This document shows positions 37,315 through 49,464 of a DNA stretch of 64,000 bases, piece by piece (within the stretch, counting starts at the first letter, position 1; each line of letters opens with the position of its first letter). The stretch covers positions 975,298 to 1,039,297 of the forward strand of contig CAWEWG010000007.1 of assembly GCA_963812795.1 (NCBI GenBank). The letters are read 5' to 3'. The notes under the pieces were generated by a model that worked only from the letters and a program-made list of their open reading frames with translations, had not been told where the DNA came from and did no database searches. Origin of the DNA: Hyphomicrobium_A sp963812795 (GTDB lineage: Bacteria; Pseudomonadota; Alphaproteobacteria; Rhizobiales; Hyphomicrobiaceae). Both the position numbers and the translations under genes were made by a program.

Positions 37315-39402
37315 CTACGGCGTGGCTGCCGGCGTACCAGTCGGGAATCCGGTTGGCACGCTGATGGCTGTCGAGCGGGCGGTCTCGGCGGCGGTAGAGA
37401 GGTCCTTCATCACCTTCAGCGGCGCTTCCTTGGACGCCGGGCATGAGCCGGACCTGAGGTTGTCGTAGACGGCGACGACGTCGCCGCGGAACTGTGCCGA
37501 CACGGCGCGACGGGCGATGCCGGTGGCGATAGCGCCGTTGCTCCAGCGGGCGCTGCACATCAGCTTGGTGAGGTAGGTCGTCAGGTCGACCCTGAAGTTC
37601 AGCGCCGGAGGCACCGGCGAGGCCCCAACCCAGCTCTGCCAGCGCTGCTGATCGATGGTGCCCGACCAGGTCTTGTCCTTCTCGGCCAGAGCTCCGACCA
37701 TCTCGTCGCCGCGACGGCGCAGTGCCTCGTCGGTGATGCGCTCCAGGCCGTCTGCACCGACGCGCGCTCAGCTTCATCGGGGGCCCGCACGGCAAGCTCG
37801 GTCAGATCGCTGAGGCCGGTGCTGTCCCACACCGGCGGCGGCGTCAGCCAGATGACGGCGCCGCGCAAGTCGCTGCCGGCCATCTTCATGCCGGTCATGT
37901 CGGCGGCGATGCAGCTTCGCCTGCTGCAGGCTGGCGGCCTCCAGATCGGCACCGCGCAGCACGGCGCCTTCGAGGCGCGCGAAATTCAGCACCGCGCCCT
38001 GCAGGGCGGCGCTGGAGAAGTCGGCGAGCTGCAGTTGCGCGCCGGTGAGGTCGGCGCCCTGCAGCGAGGCATTGAGGAAGTTGACGCCCTGCGCCTGCAC
38101 GCCGCCGGTAAGGTCGGCCTTGTCGAGGCGGGCGTTGGCCAGGCTGGCGCCCGTCAGCAGCGAGTTGGCGAGGTCGGCGCCATCGAGCTGCGCCTCGTCG
38201 AGCTTGGCGCCGGTGAGGTCGACGCCCCACAGCCGCGCCTGACCGAGCTGGGCGCGCGTCAGGTCGACGTCGCGCGCCGAGGTGCACTTGGCCGCCGTGC
38301 GGTTGTCGCTGAGCATGACGACGTCGGGCTCGGCGCAGTTCAGCGAGGCTGCCCGCAGGTTGGCGCCGATGAGGCTGGCGCCGTCGAGGCTGGCGCCGGT
38401 GAGGTCGGCACCGCTGAGATCGGTGCGGTCGAGCTTGGCATAGCGCAGGTCGCGGCCGCGCAGGCGCAGCGTCTTCTCGCCCTCCTCGCGCGCCCTGCCG
38501 AGATCGGAATCGGTGACCACCAGGTTGCGGCGGAAGATGCCGAACAGCGTGCCGTCGGAGGCCGCCGTGAAGAACGGCAGCGAAAAGCCGCTCTGCTGCA
38601 CCTTGCCGGCTTCGCTCGGCGCCGCCCAGGCCATCATCTGGCGGCCGATGCGATCGAGCGGCTCGCCCGGCACGGTGGCGGCGAAGAACGACAGGTAGGC
38701 GACGAGCGCCAGCACCAGCGTCGTCGAGATCGAGCTCAGCGGATGCGCGAAGGTCGACCGCCAGAAGGCCTGGAAGAACGAGGTCTCGGCACGCATGAGG
38801 AACACGCCGATGAGCAACAGCCCGGCGATGTCGAGCGACAGGAAGATGCGGTTGATCCACGTCGTCGTCACGTCGTGGTAGGGCAGGAACGCCACCTGCA
38901 TGTAGAGCAGCAGCACCACCGGCAGGATGACGATGGTCAGCCACGACATGATGTTGAGGAAGCCGCTCATCACCGCCGAGCGCTGCGGCCCGGCGATAGC
39001 CTGCACGAAAAAGAAGTTGTGCAACTCGAGGCGCAGCGGATGCGTGCGCCGGTCGGACGTTTCCAGGAAGCGGATGGCGTGATCGAACTCCAGCGTCTTG
39101 CGGGCGAGCAGGACGAGCTGGGCGAGGATGCCGAGGTGGAACAGCACCAGCACGATGGGCGCGAACTGGAAGAACTGCTTGAGCTGGATGTCGACCTGCA
39201 GGATCGGAAGCTGCACCGGCGTGTCGAGCAGCAACGCCTCGTGCGTCACGCCGGCGACGGCGATCATCAGGTAGGTCATGATGGCGAGGAAGATCAGCCA
39301 GCCGGTGTGGGCGGTGTCGCTCGAGCTGTTGACGGCTTCGAGCAGACTATAGGGGTTGACCGGCGTCTCCGTTTCCGGAGTGTGACGAGCCCTGTCCGCC
39401 AT
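37315..39402 (-). CDS. Membrane-anchored pentapeptide-repeat protein (two frameshifts)
   Basis: The reconstructed product has about 695 residues. The N-terminal 270 residues contain four or five membrane helices (WLIFLAIMTYLMIAVAGV, FFQFAPIVLVLFHLGILAQL and others). A pentapeptide-repeat domain follows at about residues 330-500, with the A(D/N)LxxA pattern such as GADLTGASLDGASLIGANL, expected to form a right-handed beta-helix. The C-terminal 200 residues are read after shifts near 37905 and 37760 and are not recognised. Function is unknown; soluble pentapeptide proteins can mimic DNA, but this one is a membrane protein. It starts at the ATG at 39402 (MADRARHTPE). Confidence 0.8.
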
Positions 39403-39612
39403 ACTGTTGGAACCCCCGCGCTGACGCGCGACCTACGCAGACGTTATGGGAAAAAGTGTGACATCACCCACGTTTGTGAGCCGTGTCCCTGATCCCCCTT
39501 GCTCTTTCCCCACGGAGCGTTGCATGAGTTAAGCGGAAGTCCGCCCCGATACCGCCGCTTCGTGCGCTCGCGGCCAAAGGGTGGCCGAAACACCGCAGAA
39601 GAGGCGCCGCGC

Positions 39613-39987
39613 GTGAGCCCACCTCAATATAAGTGTCAGAAATGCCCGGGTTATTGCTGTTCTTACCCGCTCATCCCCCTGGATAAGCGCGATGTGGAGC
39701 GCCTGGCCCGCCACCATCACCTGTCCTACGAGGACGCCAAGAAGGCGTTTACCAAAGAAGAGCACGGCCGCAAGTACGCCATGCGGCGCAAGAAGGACCC
39801 GGTGTTCGGCAAGATCTGCCGCTTCTTCGACATCACCAAGCGCTCCTGCACCATTTACGAGGCGCGCCCCGCCGTGTGCCGCTCGTTCCCGGGCGGTGGC
39901 CGCTGCGGCTACTACGACTTCCTCAGCTTCGAACGCCGCGCCCAGGAGGACGATAAGTTCGTCGCCCTCACCAACCACGACGACTGA
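39613..39987 (+). CDS. YkgJ-family cysteine-cluster protein
   Basis: This 124-residue protein has the zinc/iron-chelating CxxCxxxC-type cluster CQKCPGYCCSYPLIPL and a second group CRFFDITKRSCTIYEARPAVC, followed by SFPGGGRCGYYDF. The family is believed to bind a metal but its role is unproved. I chose GTG at 39613 (VSPPQYK) with AGAGG upstream; the frame is open to 39499 without family similarity. It ends 7 bp before the 149-bp repeat. Confidence 0.78.
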   Translation: MSPPQYKCQKCPGYCCSYPLIPLDKRDVERLARHHHLSYEDAKKAFTKEEHGRKYAMRRKKDPVFGKICRFFDITKRSCTIYEARPAVCRSFPGGGRCGYYDFLSFERRAQEDDKFVALTNHDD

Positions 39988-39993
39988 TCCTGT

Positions 39994-40142
39994 CTGTCAT
40001 CCCGGAAGCCGGAGCGACAGCGAAGGCTATCCGGGACCCAGCGGAAAGATCGTCGAAGACACCATCTCGAAGTCGCCTACGGCGAGCCTCTGCCTGGATC
40101 CCGGCTCTGCACTCGCTCACGCTCGTTTGGCCGGGATGACAG
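39994..40142 (+). repeat. Composite 149-bp palindromic repeat, copy 2
   Basis: The same CTGTCATCCCGG and CCGGGATGACAG ends as the element at 24952-25107, in the same orientation. The hairpin halves are well conserved while the middle (about 45 bp) differs. It fills almost the whole space between the YkgJ-like and dctA stop codons. Confidence 0.75.
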
Positions 40143-40153
40143 TTGAGTAGCGG

Positions 40154-41482
40154 CTAGCCCGTCGTCACGGCGGTCTCGACGTTGGAGGGATCGACCCGCC
40201 GGGCAAGGCCGCGCGCCAGCTTCTCGCGATCGAGCTCGCCCTCCCAGGCCGAGACGACGATGGTGGCGACGCCGTTGCCGATGAAGTTGGTCAGCGCCCG
40301 GCACTCGCTCATGAACTTGTCGATGCCGAGCACGATGGCCATGCCCGGCACCAGCGCCGGACTGACAACGGCGAGCGTCGCCGCCAGGGTGACGAAGCCG
40401 GCGCCGGTGACGCCGCTCGCCCCCTTCGAGGTCAGCATGGCGACGCCGAGGATGACGAGTTGCTCGTACAGCGTCAGTTCGACCCCCATCGCTTGGGCGA
40501 TGAACAGCGTCGCCAGCGTCAGATAGATGTTGGTGCCGTCGAGGTTGAACGAATAACCCGTTGGCACGACGAGGCCGACCACCGACTTCGAGCACCCGAG
40601 CCGTTCCAGCTTCTCCATGAGCTGCGGCAACGCGCTTTCCGACGACGAGGTGCCGAGCACCAGCAGCAGCTCGTCGCGGATGTAGGCGAGGAAGCGGAAG
40701 ATGCTGAACCCTGCGACCCAGGCGATGGTGCCGAGCACCAGGAAAATGAACAGCGCCGACGTGACGTAGAAGGTGGCGATGAGACCGGCGAGATTGCCCA
40801 GCGCTTCCGGCCCGTACTTGCCGATGGTGTAGGCCATGGCGCCGAAGGCGCCGATCGGCGCCGCCTTCATGATCACGGCGATGATGCCGAAGAACGCATG
40901 CCCAAGGTCGTCCACCAGGACGCGCACGGCGCGGCCGCGCTCGCCCAGCACCATCAGCGCAAAACCGAACAGGATGGCGATGAGCAGCACTTGCAGAATA
41001 TTGCCGTCGGCAAACGCGCCGACGAGACTATCGGGGATGATGTGCAGGATGAACTCGACGGTCGACTGGTGCGCGGCGCGGTCGGCATACTGGGCGACCG
41101 CGGCCGGATCGCCGGCGGCGCCGCTGAACCCCTCGCCGGGGCGTGCGAAGTTGCCGACCAGAAGGCCGATGGCCAGCGCCAGCGTCGATACGATCTCGAA
41201 GTAGATGAGCGCCTTGACGCCGACGCGGCCGACCTTGCTCGCGTCCTCGATGTGAGCGATGCCGGAGACGACGGTGCAAAAGATGATCGGCGCAATGGCC
41301 ATCTTGATCAGCTTGATGAAACCGTCGCCGAGCGCCTTCATCCACGGGCTCTCGGCGATGTCGGGCGCCAGCCAGCCGACCAGGAAGCCGAGCACGATGG
41401 CGACGAGCACCTGCACGTAAAGGAGCTTGTAGAACGGCTTGTGCGCCACCTTGGGGCCGTGTCCGGCAGCCATCTCAGCCAT
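40154..41482 (-). CDS. dctA: C4-dicarboxylate/proton-sodium symporter (DctA type)
   Basis: This 442-residue transporter of the DAACS family takes up succinate, fumarate and malate. The hallmarks are GTSSSESALPQLMEKL, the NLDGTNIYLTLA segment of the seventh helix and GIDKFMSECRALTNFIGNG near the C-terminus. Eight membrane helices plus two hairpin loops are consistent with the family, and the length is normal. A glutamate transporter (GltP) is possible, but the sequence pattern fits DctA better. It is convergent with the YkgJ-like gene. Confidence 0.88.
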   Translation of the reverse strand: MAEMAAGHGPKVAHKPFYKLLYVQVLVAIVLGFLVGWLAPDIAESPWMKALGDGFIKLIKMAIAPIIFCTVVSGIAHIEDASKVGRVGVKALIYFEIVSTLALAIGLLVGNFARPGEGFSGAAGDPAAVAQYADRAAHQSTVEFILHIIPDSLVGAFADGNILQVLLIAILFGFALMVLGERGRAVRVLVDDLGHAFFGIIAVIMKAAPIGAFGAMAYTIGKYGPEALGNLAGLIATFYVTSALFIFLVLGTIAWVAGFSIFRFLAYIRDELLLVLGTSSSESALPQLMEKLERLGCSKSVVGLVVPTGYSFNLDGTNIYLTLATLFIAQAMGVELTLYEQLVILGVAMLTSKGASGVTGAGFVTLAATLAVVSPALVPGMAIVLGIDKFMSECRALTNFIGNGVATIVVSAWEGELDREKLARGLARRVDPSNVETAVTTG

Positions 41483-41551
41483 GACGTTCCCCCGGGATCG
41501 CGTTTCTACCGTGATCTAATCAATTCGCCGGCAGGCCCGCAATCGCCGTGG

Positions 41552-42793
41552 TCATGCTGCGGGCGCGGCGGGCGAATGCACGTGCTCAGGCCGTACACCA
41601 ACGCCGACGATGCGCGCCGGGATCCGTTGCAATAGTGGGGTTCGATCCATGAGCCGCATGAACCAGTTGACCTCGAGCGGCCGCGTGCTGCGCAGCACCG
41701 GCTGAACGACACGATTTTGGGCGAGGACCTGCAAACGCTGCGTCACCCGCGTCGGGAAGGTCCGCCGATGCTGCACGCGGGCCAGGTCGAAAGTCGTCAG
41801 CGTGCCGTTCTTCAGCGGCTTCCACAGGATATTGGCGGCGGCCACGGCGTCCTGGATGGCGAGGTTGATGCCGACGCCACCCACTGGCGACATGGCATGC
41901 GCGGCGTCGCCGATGCACAGGAGGCCGGGCTTGTACCAGGTGCGCAGCCGATCGATGCTGACGGTCAACAGCTTCACGTCGTCCCACGTTTTGAGCTCAT
42001 CGACGCGGTCGGCGAGGAACGGCAACGCCTTGGCGAGTGTCTGGCGAAAGGCTGGAAGGCCAGCCTCCTTGATGCGCTCGGCGGCGCTCTTGGGGATGAC
42101 GTAAGCGAGCTGGAAATAGTCGCCGCGGTCGAGCATGGCGAAAAAACTGCCGGCGGCGAGGCGCCCGCCCGAGGCTGGATCGTTAGGCCGGCGCGAGACG
42201 CGCATCCAGAACACGTCGATCGGTGCGCCGACGTCCTCCACCTCGAGCCCGGCCTTGGCGCGCACCGTCGACTTGCGGCCGTCGCAGCCGACGGTGAGCT
42301 TGGCGCGGACTTCGAGCGGGCCCTCGGGCGTCGTGCCGCGCACGCCGACGACGCGCCCATCCTCCTCGATGAGGTCGACGACATTGGCCTGCATGATGAG
42401 CTTGAAGTTCGGATACTTGCGCGCCTCGTCGGCGAGGAAGTCGAGGAAGTCCCACTGCGGCATCAGCGCGATGAACGCATACCGCGGCGGCAACCAGGTG
42501 AAGTCGGCGAAGTTGATCGAGGTGTCGCCGACCTGCACGCCGAGCCGTGCCACCTTGTTGTGCGGCAGCTTCAACAGGTCGTCGAGCAGCCCCAACTCGT
42601 CCATCACCTCGAGCGTCGAGGGATGAATGGTGTCGCCGCGGAAGTCGCGCAGAAAGTCGGCATGCTTCTCCAGCACCACGACGTCGATTCCGGCGCGCGC
42701 CAGCAACAGCCCAAGCACCATTCCGGCCGGACCGCCGCCGGCAATGCAGCAGGTGGTCGACAATTTGCCCGCCACGGGTGCCTCGCCGATCAT
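41552..42793 (-). CDS. FAD-dependent monooxygenase (PHBH type)
   Basis: This 413-residue flavoprotein has the nucleotide-binding GGGPAGMVLGLLLARAG at the N-terminus, an Asp-Gly motif (GCDGRKSTVR) and the ribityl-binding GDAAHAMSPVGGVGINLAIQDA. These are marks of aromatic hydroxylases such as p-hydroxybenzoate hydroxylase or UbiH. The gene order gives no clue to the substrate. The ATG at 42793 overlaps the stop of the upstream small gene in ATGA, so the pair is coupled. Seven in-frame upstream codons are rejected. Confidence 0.85.
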   Translation of the reverse strand: MIGEAPVAGKLSTTCCIAGGGPAGMVLGLLLARAGIDVVVLEKHADFLRDFRGDTIHPSTLEVMDELGLLDDLLKLPHNKVARLGVQVGDTSINFADFTWLPPRYAFIALMPQWDFLDFLADEARKYPNFKLIMQANVVDLIEEDGRVVGVRGTTPEGPLEVRAKLTVGCDGRKSTVRAKAGLEVEDVGAPIDVFWMRVSRRPNDPASGGRLAAGSFFAMLDRGDYFQLAYVIPKSAAERIKEAGLPAFRQTLAKALPFLADRVDELKTWDDVKLLTVSIDRLRTWYKPGLLCIGDAAHAMSPVGGVGINLAIQDAVAAANILWKPLKNGTLTTFDLARVQHRRTFPTRVTQRLQVLAQNRVVQPVLRSTRPLEVNWFMRLMDRTPLLQRIPARIVGVGVRPEHVHSPAAPAA

Positions 42794-43221
42794 TGGTTCT
42801 GGTTCAGCCCGCACGCCTGCATCAGCGACTTGAAGCGCTGATCGGATTCGCCCTCGATCTCTTTCGTCTTTTCCTCCGAGACGCCGCTGGCGATCAGCCC
42901 CTTGGTCACCGCGACGATCTTGGTGGCGCTGCCCTCCAGCGTTGCGGTGAGCACCAACCGCAGGAAGCGCGACAGCTCGGTGCCGGCCTTGTCGGCGATG
43001 CAGGTGCAGCTATCGGCGCGCTTCTCGACGTTGCGGCCGTTGCAGGCGTCGAGCAGCGCCTGCTTTTCCTCCGGCGGGTAGCTGCCGCCGATGGCGAGAT
43101 CGGCTTGCGTGACCTGCACGGTCGGAACGTTGCTCGCCCAATAGAGAACGCCGAAGAGGCTGGCAGCGCCGAGGAAGAACAGCACGCCGAAGGCGATCAA
43201 CACCCACTTCAAAACCGTCAT
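42790..43221 (-). CDS. Membrane-anchored small protein (143 aa)
   Basis: A single N-terminal membrane segment (VLKWVLIAFGVLFFLGAAS) is followed by a soluble part with Cys residues in LDACNGRN, SCTCIADKAG and MQACGL. The four or five cysteines suggest periplasmic disulfides. The family is not recognised. The stop overlaps the start of the FAD monooxygenase in ATGA. Confidence 0.6.
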   Translation of the reverse strand: MTVLKWVLIAFGVLFFLGAASLFGVLYWASNVPTVQVTQADLAIGGSYPPEEKQALLDACNGRNVEKRADSCTCIADKAGTELSRFLRLVLTATLEGSATKIVAVTKGLIASGVSEEKTKEIEGESDQRFKSLMQACGLNQNQ

Positions 43222-43256
43222 TGCCGGCTCCCGCAGCTACCGCGTAGCGGCGCAGA

Positions 43257-43400
43257 CTACCCGTGATCCTCGCGCGAGGCCACGCCCGAAACGGCGCACG
43301 ACGCGTCGATCGCGCGCTTGAACCACGGCAGCGCGATCAGCCCCGAGACGAAAACCGTCAGCGTGAAATTGCTGCGTGCAAACTTGATCAACTCGGCCAT
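43257..43400 (-). CDS. Short membrane ORF (47 aa)
   Basis: The frame begins MAELIKFARSNFTLTVFVSG and holds one hydrophobic segment. The ATG at 43400 is preceded by ACGGAGCGGG. It ends 36 bp before the start of the next minus-strand gene, so it could be the first gene of that operon. It is too short for firm support. Confidence 0.35.
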   Translation of the reverse strand: MAELIKFARSNFTLTVFVSGLIALPWFKRAIDASCAVSGVASREDHG

Positions 43401-43625
43401 CCACCCGCTCCGTTGCGCTCCGCCCAGGAGCTTAGGGACGGCGCGCTAAAAGCGCGCGAGGGGGCCTGCGGGACGCGATGCGTCGTGTGCAAATGTTTCC
43501 CGACGCAATGCCAAACATTGCAACGTTATACTCTTGCTGCAGTAAGGGCTCGCGGCCAATTCTTCCTCTGCAGCTCCGCCGAAGAAGCGGGCGCAAAACA
43601 GCCAATCAACCTAGCGGAGGAAGCA

Positions 43626-43919
43626 ATGAAACTTCTCTGTGCCACCGCGGCAGCGGCCCTCGCCCTGTCCATCGCCAGCCCGGCGTTTGCGGTGACCGTC
43701 AAGAACACCAGCAGCGGCGAGTTCACCATCGGCGTCGACATGGGCTCGAGCGAAAAGGTCGAGACCATCGCCGCCGGCAAGTCGGTCGAGTTGGACTGCA
43801 AGGCCGGCTGTGGCGTCACCGGCCCGTGGGGCTTCTCGTGGATGGCCAAGGGCGACGACACCATCTCCTCGAATGGCAAGAGCCTGGTCTCCGTCGAGGA
43901 GCCGCCAGCCAAGAAGTAA
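43626..43919 (+). CDS. Small secreted protein (97 aa)
   Basis: A signal peptide (MKLLCATAAAALALSIASPA, cleavage near AFA) precedes a mature part of about 75 residues with one Cys pair (LDCKAGCGVTG). The mature sequence suggests a beta-sandwich. AGCGGAGG precedes the ATG, and a strong terminator follows the stop. Function unknown; similar small secreted proteins occur in rhizobia. Confidence 0.65.
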   Translation: MKLLCATAAAALALSIASPAFAVTVKNTSSGEFTIGVDMGSSEKVETIAAGKSVELDCKAGCGVTGPWGFSWMAKGDDTISSNGKSLVSVEEPPAKK

Positions 43920-43946
43920 GACTTCACGGGTGCCCTGAGCGTCCCT

Positions 43947-43978
43947 GGCCGTGGAGCAGGCGTCTCCACGGCCTTTTT
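43947..43978 (+). terminator. Rho-independent terminator
   Basis: A 10-bp stem (GGCCGTGGAG with CTCCACGGCC) and short loop followed by TTTTT, 27 bp after the stop of the small secreted protein. Confidence 0.9.
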
Positions 43979-44143
43979 GTACGGTGCGATGGCGTCCGCC
44001 GTCGGCTACGGGCTCGAAGCGGACGTTGGCTTGGCGATGGGAGTCCGGCGTCGAGTTATCCGTTGGCAACGTTTAGAGCATTGCGACGCGCCGGGCCGCG
44101 CGCCATAAAAGGTGGACCGGGGTACTCCTTTTTCTGTGACGCG

Positions 44144-44839
44144 ATGGCGGTCTCGTGGACCCTTGAGAAAGAACTGCGTGGTCTCGTTGATGCGAGCACC
44201 ACGGGGGAAGCCCTGTGTCGTCTCGGGCTGGCTTCGGACCCCGACGGTCCGCCCCAACTCGAGGAGATACACCCCTGGCGGCGGGGCGGGGCGGAAACCT
44301 ACCTCTATCAATTCAAGGTCATAGGCGCGGCGCAAGAGCACGATGTGCTGTTAAAGGCGGTGACCGCTTTTTCGACGACGCGGACATTGCGCGAACTGGT
44401 CGACGAATGGGTGTGCCGACGCCACCTGCTGGCGTCAGGGGGTGTTCGGACGCCGAAGTTCTATTTTTCGGGCCGCGGGCTGCTGGTGGAGCAATACGTA
44501 GAGGAAAAGCTTGCCCACCGGCTGCGTTGCCGGCCCGCCAATAGCGTAGAATTAACCGATCAGGTGTTTGCCTTGGCGGGGACTATGGACCGGCTGGGTT
44601 TTTCACCCATCTCGGCCTTCAACCGTCTTCGAACTGATGGGGAGAGTGTCTATATCGTCGACTTCGGCCAGGATCTGGGTCCGCCCGGCGTCAGGCGGCG
44701 GCGGCAAAAAGGGCTTTTGTCCGAGGCCAAGCATTGGCTCACCAGTGTCGGCAATCAGGTCGTCGATCCCACGCGGGCCCGAGCGGTGTATGCCTTTCAT
44801 TTAGACGGCGAGGCAAGGAATGAACAAAGACCGGCTTAA
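44144..44839 (+). CDS. Protein-kinase-fold protein (possible pseudokinase)
   Basis: This 231-residue protein has features of the kinase/aminoglycoside-phosphotransferase fold. A beta-strand Lys is in EHDVLLKAVTAF (residue 71), the hinge is in GLLVEQYVEEKLAHRL (residues 112-126), and a DFG-type metal motif is in VYIVDFGQDLGP (Asp173). The usual HRD/HxD catalytic-loop motif is absent; the matching loop is GFSPISAFNRLRTDG. It may therefore be a non-canonical or inactive kinase. Its last 20 nt overlap the next gene, an NDK-like protein, so the two are coupled. ATG at 44144 is chosen as the first start after the upstream terminator; its ribosome-binding site is weak. A lipopolysaccharide-type kinase is an alternative. 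Confidence 0.6.
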   Translation: MAVSWTLEKELRGLVDASTTGEALCRLGLASDPDGPPQLEEIHPWRRGGAETYLYQFKVIGAAQEHDVLLKAVTAFSTTRTLRELVDEWVCRRHLLASGGVRTPKFYFSGRGLLVEQYVEEKLAHRLRCRPANSVELTDQVFALAGTMDRLGFSPISAFNRLRTDGESVYIVDFGQDLGPPGVRRRRQKGLLSEAKHWLTSVGNQVVDPTRARAVYAFHLDGEARNEQRPA

Positions 44840-45848
44840 GCGCGAGATCATTCGGGCCGTGACCGAGGTCGGCGCGGCCGAACGGCCTGCGCAGGAATGG
44901 CTGGTACCGCTGGGAGAGCGTGAGCCCGACAAGCGCAATCACTTCGTCCTGTTCATGAAGCCCGAGCTGTTGGCCGTGCGCCAAGGGGCAAAGCTCGGGC
45001 CCATCCTCGACCTCATCGGGGCGGTACTCCGCAGGCACGGCATTGAGACGGGTGCCATCCGCGTTCTCAACGGGCCCTACTTGGCACGCCACAAGATCAT
45101 GGAAGAGCACTACGGCGTAATCAATCGCGCCTCCCGCTTGGGACGCTCCGCACTCTCCCCACCGACGCTTCAGAAGCTCGAGGCGGAGTGCCCCGGCATC
45201 AAGAGCATTCTCGGCGGGCACCAGTTCCTAGAGCATTATCACGATGTCTCGGCGTTCGCGCTCAACATCGTCGCCGACACGCTCGGCAGCAAGAAGCTCG
45301 CAAGCGGCAAGTATTACAGCGTGCTCAATGTGCAGGGCGAGCGCGTCGTAGTTCTCAATGCATTTCACCCGCAGCAGATCCTCCACTACACGCGCCCAGG
45401 CCAAACGCTGGTGGTTTTCGAATGCTGGTCCGACACCGACTGGCAGGCTCTCCGCCATAACGTGACGGGCGCCACCGATCCCGCCCGCGCCGTCGAGGGC
45501 TCGATTCGCCGCGCGTTGCGGGAAAAGAGCCGCGAGCTCGGCCTCGCCGAGGTCACGACGGCGACCAACGGCGTGCACTGTTCTGCCGGACCCTTCGAGG
45601 GCATGCTGGAATACTGCCGCTTCTTCTCCGAGCATGGCGGCAAGAATCTAATCCGCATGAGCGCGACGCCGTTCGGTCAAATGCTGCAAGAGCGCGGATT
45701 GAAACAGAAGGATATCGCTGCCCTGGCCAAGAACCCACTGCTCGGTGAGGGAAGTGCTGCGGCGTACGTCTTCAACCAGACGGAAGAGAAAAACTCCGAC
45801 GTCGCCGCCGATCTCCTGGCCAGCGCGCTGCGTAGCGTAGCCGCCTAG
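44820..45848 (+). CDS. Large nucleoside-diphosphate-kinase-like protein
   Basis: This 342-residue protein carries the NDK core split by a large insertion. N-terminal FVLFMKPELL has Lys47, matching the active-site Lys, and EEHYG has Tyr98. After about 95 inserted residues the core resumes with TLVVFECWSDTDW, GATDPARAVEGSIR (Thr219, Arg230), and TNGVHCSAGPFEGMLEYCRFF with Asn250, the candidate phospho-His253, Ser255, Glu260 and Glu264. The spacing of these residues matches canonical NDK. E. coli Ndk has only about 143 residues, so this form is more than twice as long. The C-terminal 70 residues are unique. It overlaps the kinase-fold gene by 20 nt. A role in nucleotide or phosphotransfer chemistry with that partner is inferred. 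Confidence 0.65.
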   Translation: MNKDRLKREIIRAVTEVGAAERPAQEWLVPLGEREPDKRNHFVLFMKPELLAVRQGAKLGPILDLIGAVLRRHGIETGAIRVLNGPYLARHKIMEEHYGVINRASRLGRSALSPPTLQKLEAECPGIKSILGGHQFLEHYHDVSAFALNIVADTLGSKKLASGKYYSVLNVQGERVVVLNAFHPQQILHYTRPGQTLVVFECWSDTDWQALRHNVTGATDPARAVEGSIRRALREKSRELGLAEVTTATNGVHCSAGPFEGMLEYCRFFSEHGGKNLIRMSATPFGQMLQERGLKQKDIAALAKNPLLGEGSAAAYVFNQTEEKNSDVAADLLASALRSVAA

Positions 45849-45921
45849 ACGTGCGCCCCCCCGGGGCGACGCCGCTCGCTGTTCCGATGGGTCCGCAGCG
45901 AATTCACGTTCGCGAGCGCCG

Positions 45922-45946
45922 TGACGTCTGCTTTGGGTCAAGTGGC
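45922..45946 (+). repeat. Copy D of dispersed MSA(L/M)GQK-type repeat
   Basis: ACGTCTGCTTTGGGTCAAG matches the core of copy C at 5489-5515. It lies between the NDK-like gene and uvrA. A related AAGCGGACGTTGG string is at 44017-44029. Confidence 0.5.
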
Positions 45947-46104
45947 TAGCCCGCAAGTGCTTCGGAGACCACAAGCCCGAGGCGAGGCTTGGCGCGACAG
46001 TGGCGGCGCTTCCGGCGGGGGCTTTCCGACACTATCTATGGACAGCCCAGACCACCCCGCCCCCAACATTTGCCGCCCGTTTCGACGTCGGTTAGACACA
46101 CCTC

Positions 46105-49059
<2,955 letters not shown>

Positions 49060-49086
49060 GGGCAAACGAGCGGGACGTTAGCCAAC

Positions 49087-49203
49087 GTTAAGGCTTTGGC
49101 GCTCGCTGGCGAGGCCGTGCTCTCCGAGCACGCCCGTATACGACTGGTCGAGCACGACATTCGCCCCGTTGACGTCCTAGCCGGACTGCCCGCGGCCGAC
49201 ATC
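49087..49203 (+). pseudogene. Remnant of a DUF4258-type gene
   Basis: Translation gives VKALALAGEAVLSEHARIRL followed by VEHDIRPVDVLAGLPAADI, which resembles the N-terminal half of DUF4258 proteins (HARxRMxERGI-like). The C-terminal half is missing and the frame runs on into the next gene. Similar proteins are often paired with the kind of 73-residue protein found downstream. Confidence 0.4.
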
Positions 49204-49242
49204 GGATCCGGAGCAATGGTCGGACGATCTCAGGAGGCGCAA

Positions 49243-49464
49243 ATGAAAACGCGCAAGACGACGCGACTGGTGCATGCGGGCCGCTACGTCGCCGAAATTA
49301 GCATCGAGATCATCGACGACGATCACGAGTGGGCGCCATACTTGTCGTTTGGTGATGCCCAGAAGCTGGACGACGCGCGGCGTGCGCTGGAACGTGGTGA
49401 CCTGGCCGCTGCGTCCAAGCTGGGCCGCGTCTACGAGTTGAAGCCAATCGCCGCGGCGGAGTGA
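49243..49464 (+). CDS. Small conserved protein (73 aa), DUF4258-partner-like
   Basis: The product starts MKTRKTTRLVHAGRYVAEIS and has PYLSFGDAQKLDDARRALER. AGGAGG precedes the ATG at 49243. I recall similar short proteins, often encoded next to DUF4258 genes, as possible antitoxin-like partners. Here the partner seems truncated just upstream. The stop overlaps the next start by one base (TGATG). Confidence 0.55.
   Translation: MKTRKTTRLVHAGRYVAEISIEIIDDDHEWAPYLSFGDAQKLDDARRALERGDLAAASKLGRVYELKPIAAAE

Noticed and set aside
37819..39492. Long plus-strand frame opposite the pentapeptide gene
   Set aside because: It is the shadow of repetitive coding sequence on the minus strand. Its composition (Gln/Gly/Ala/Glu) is an artefact of the pentapeptide repeats.
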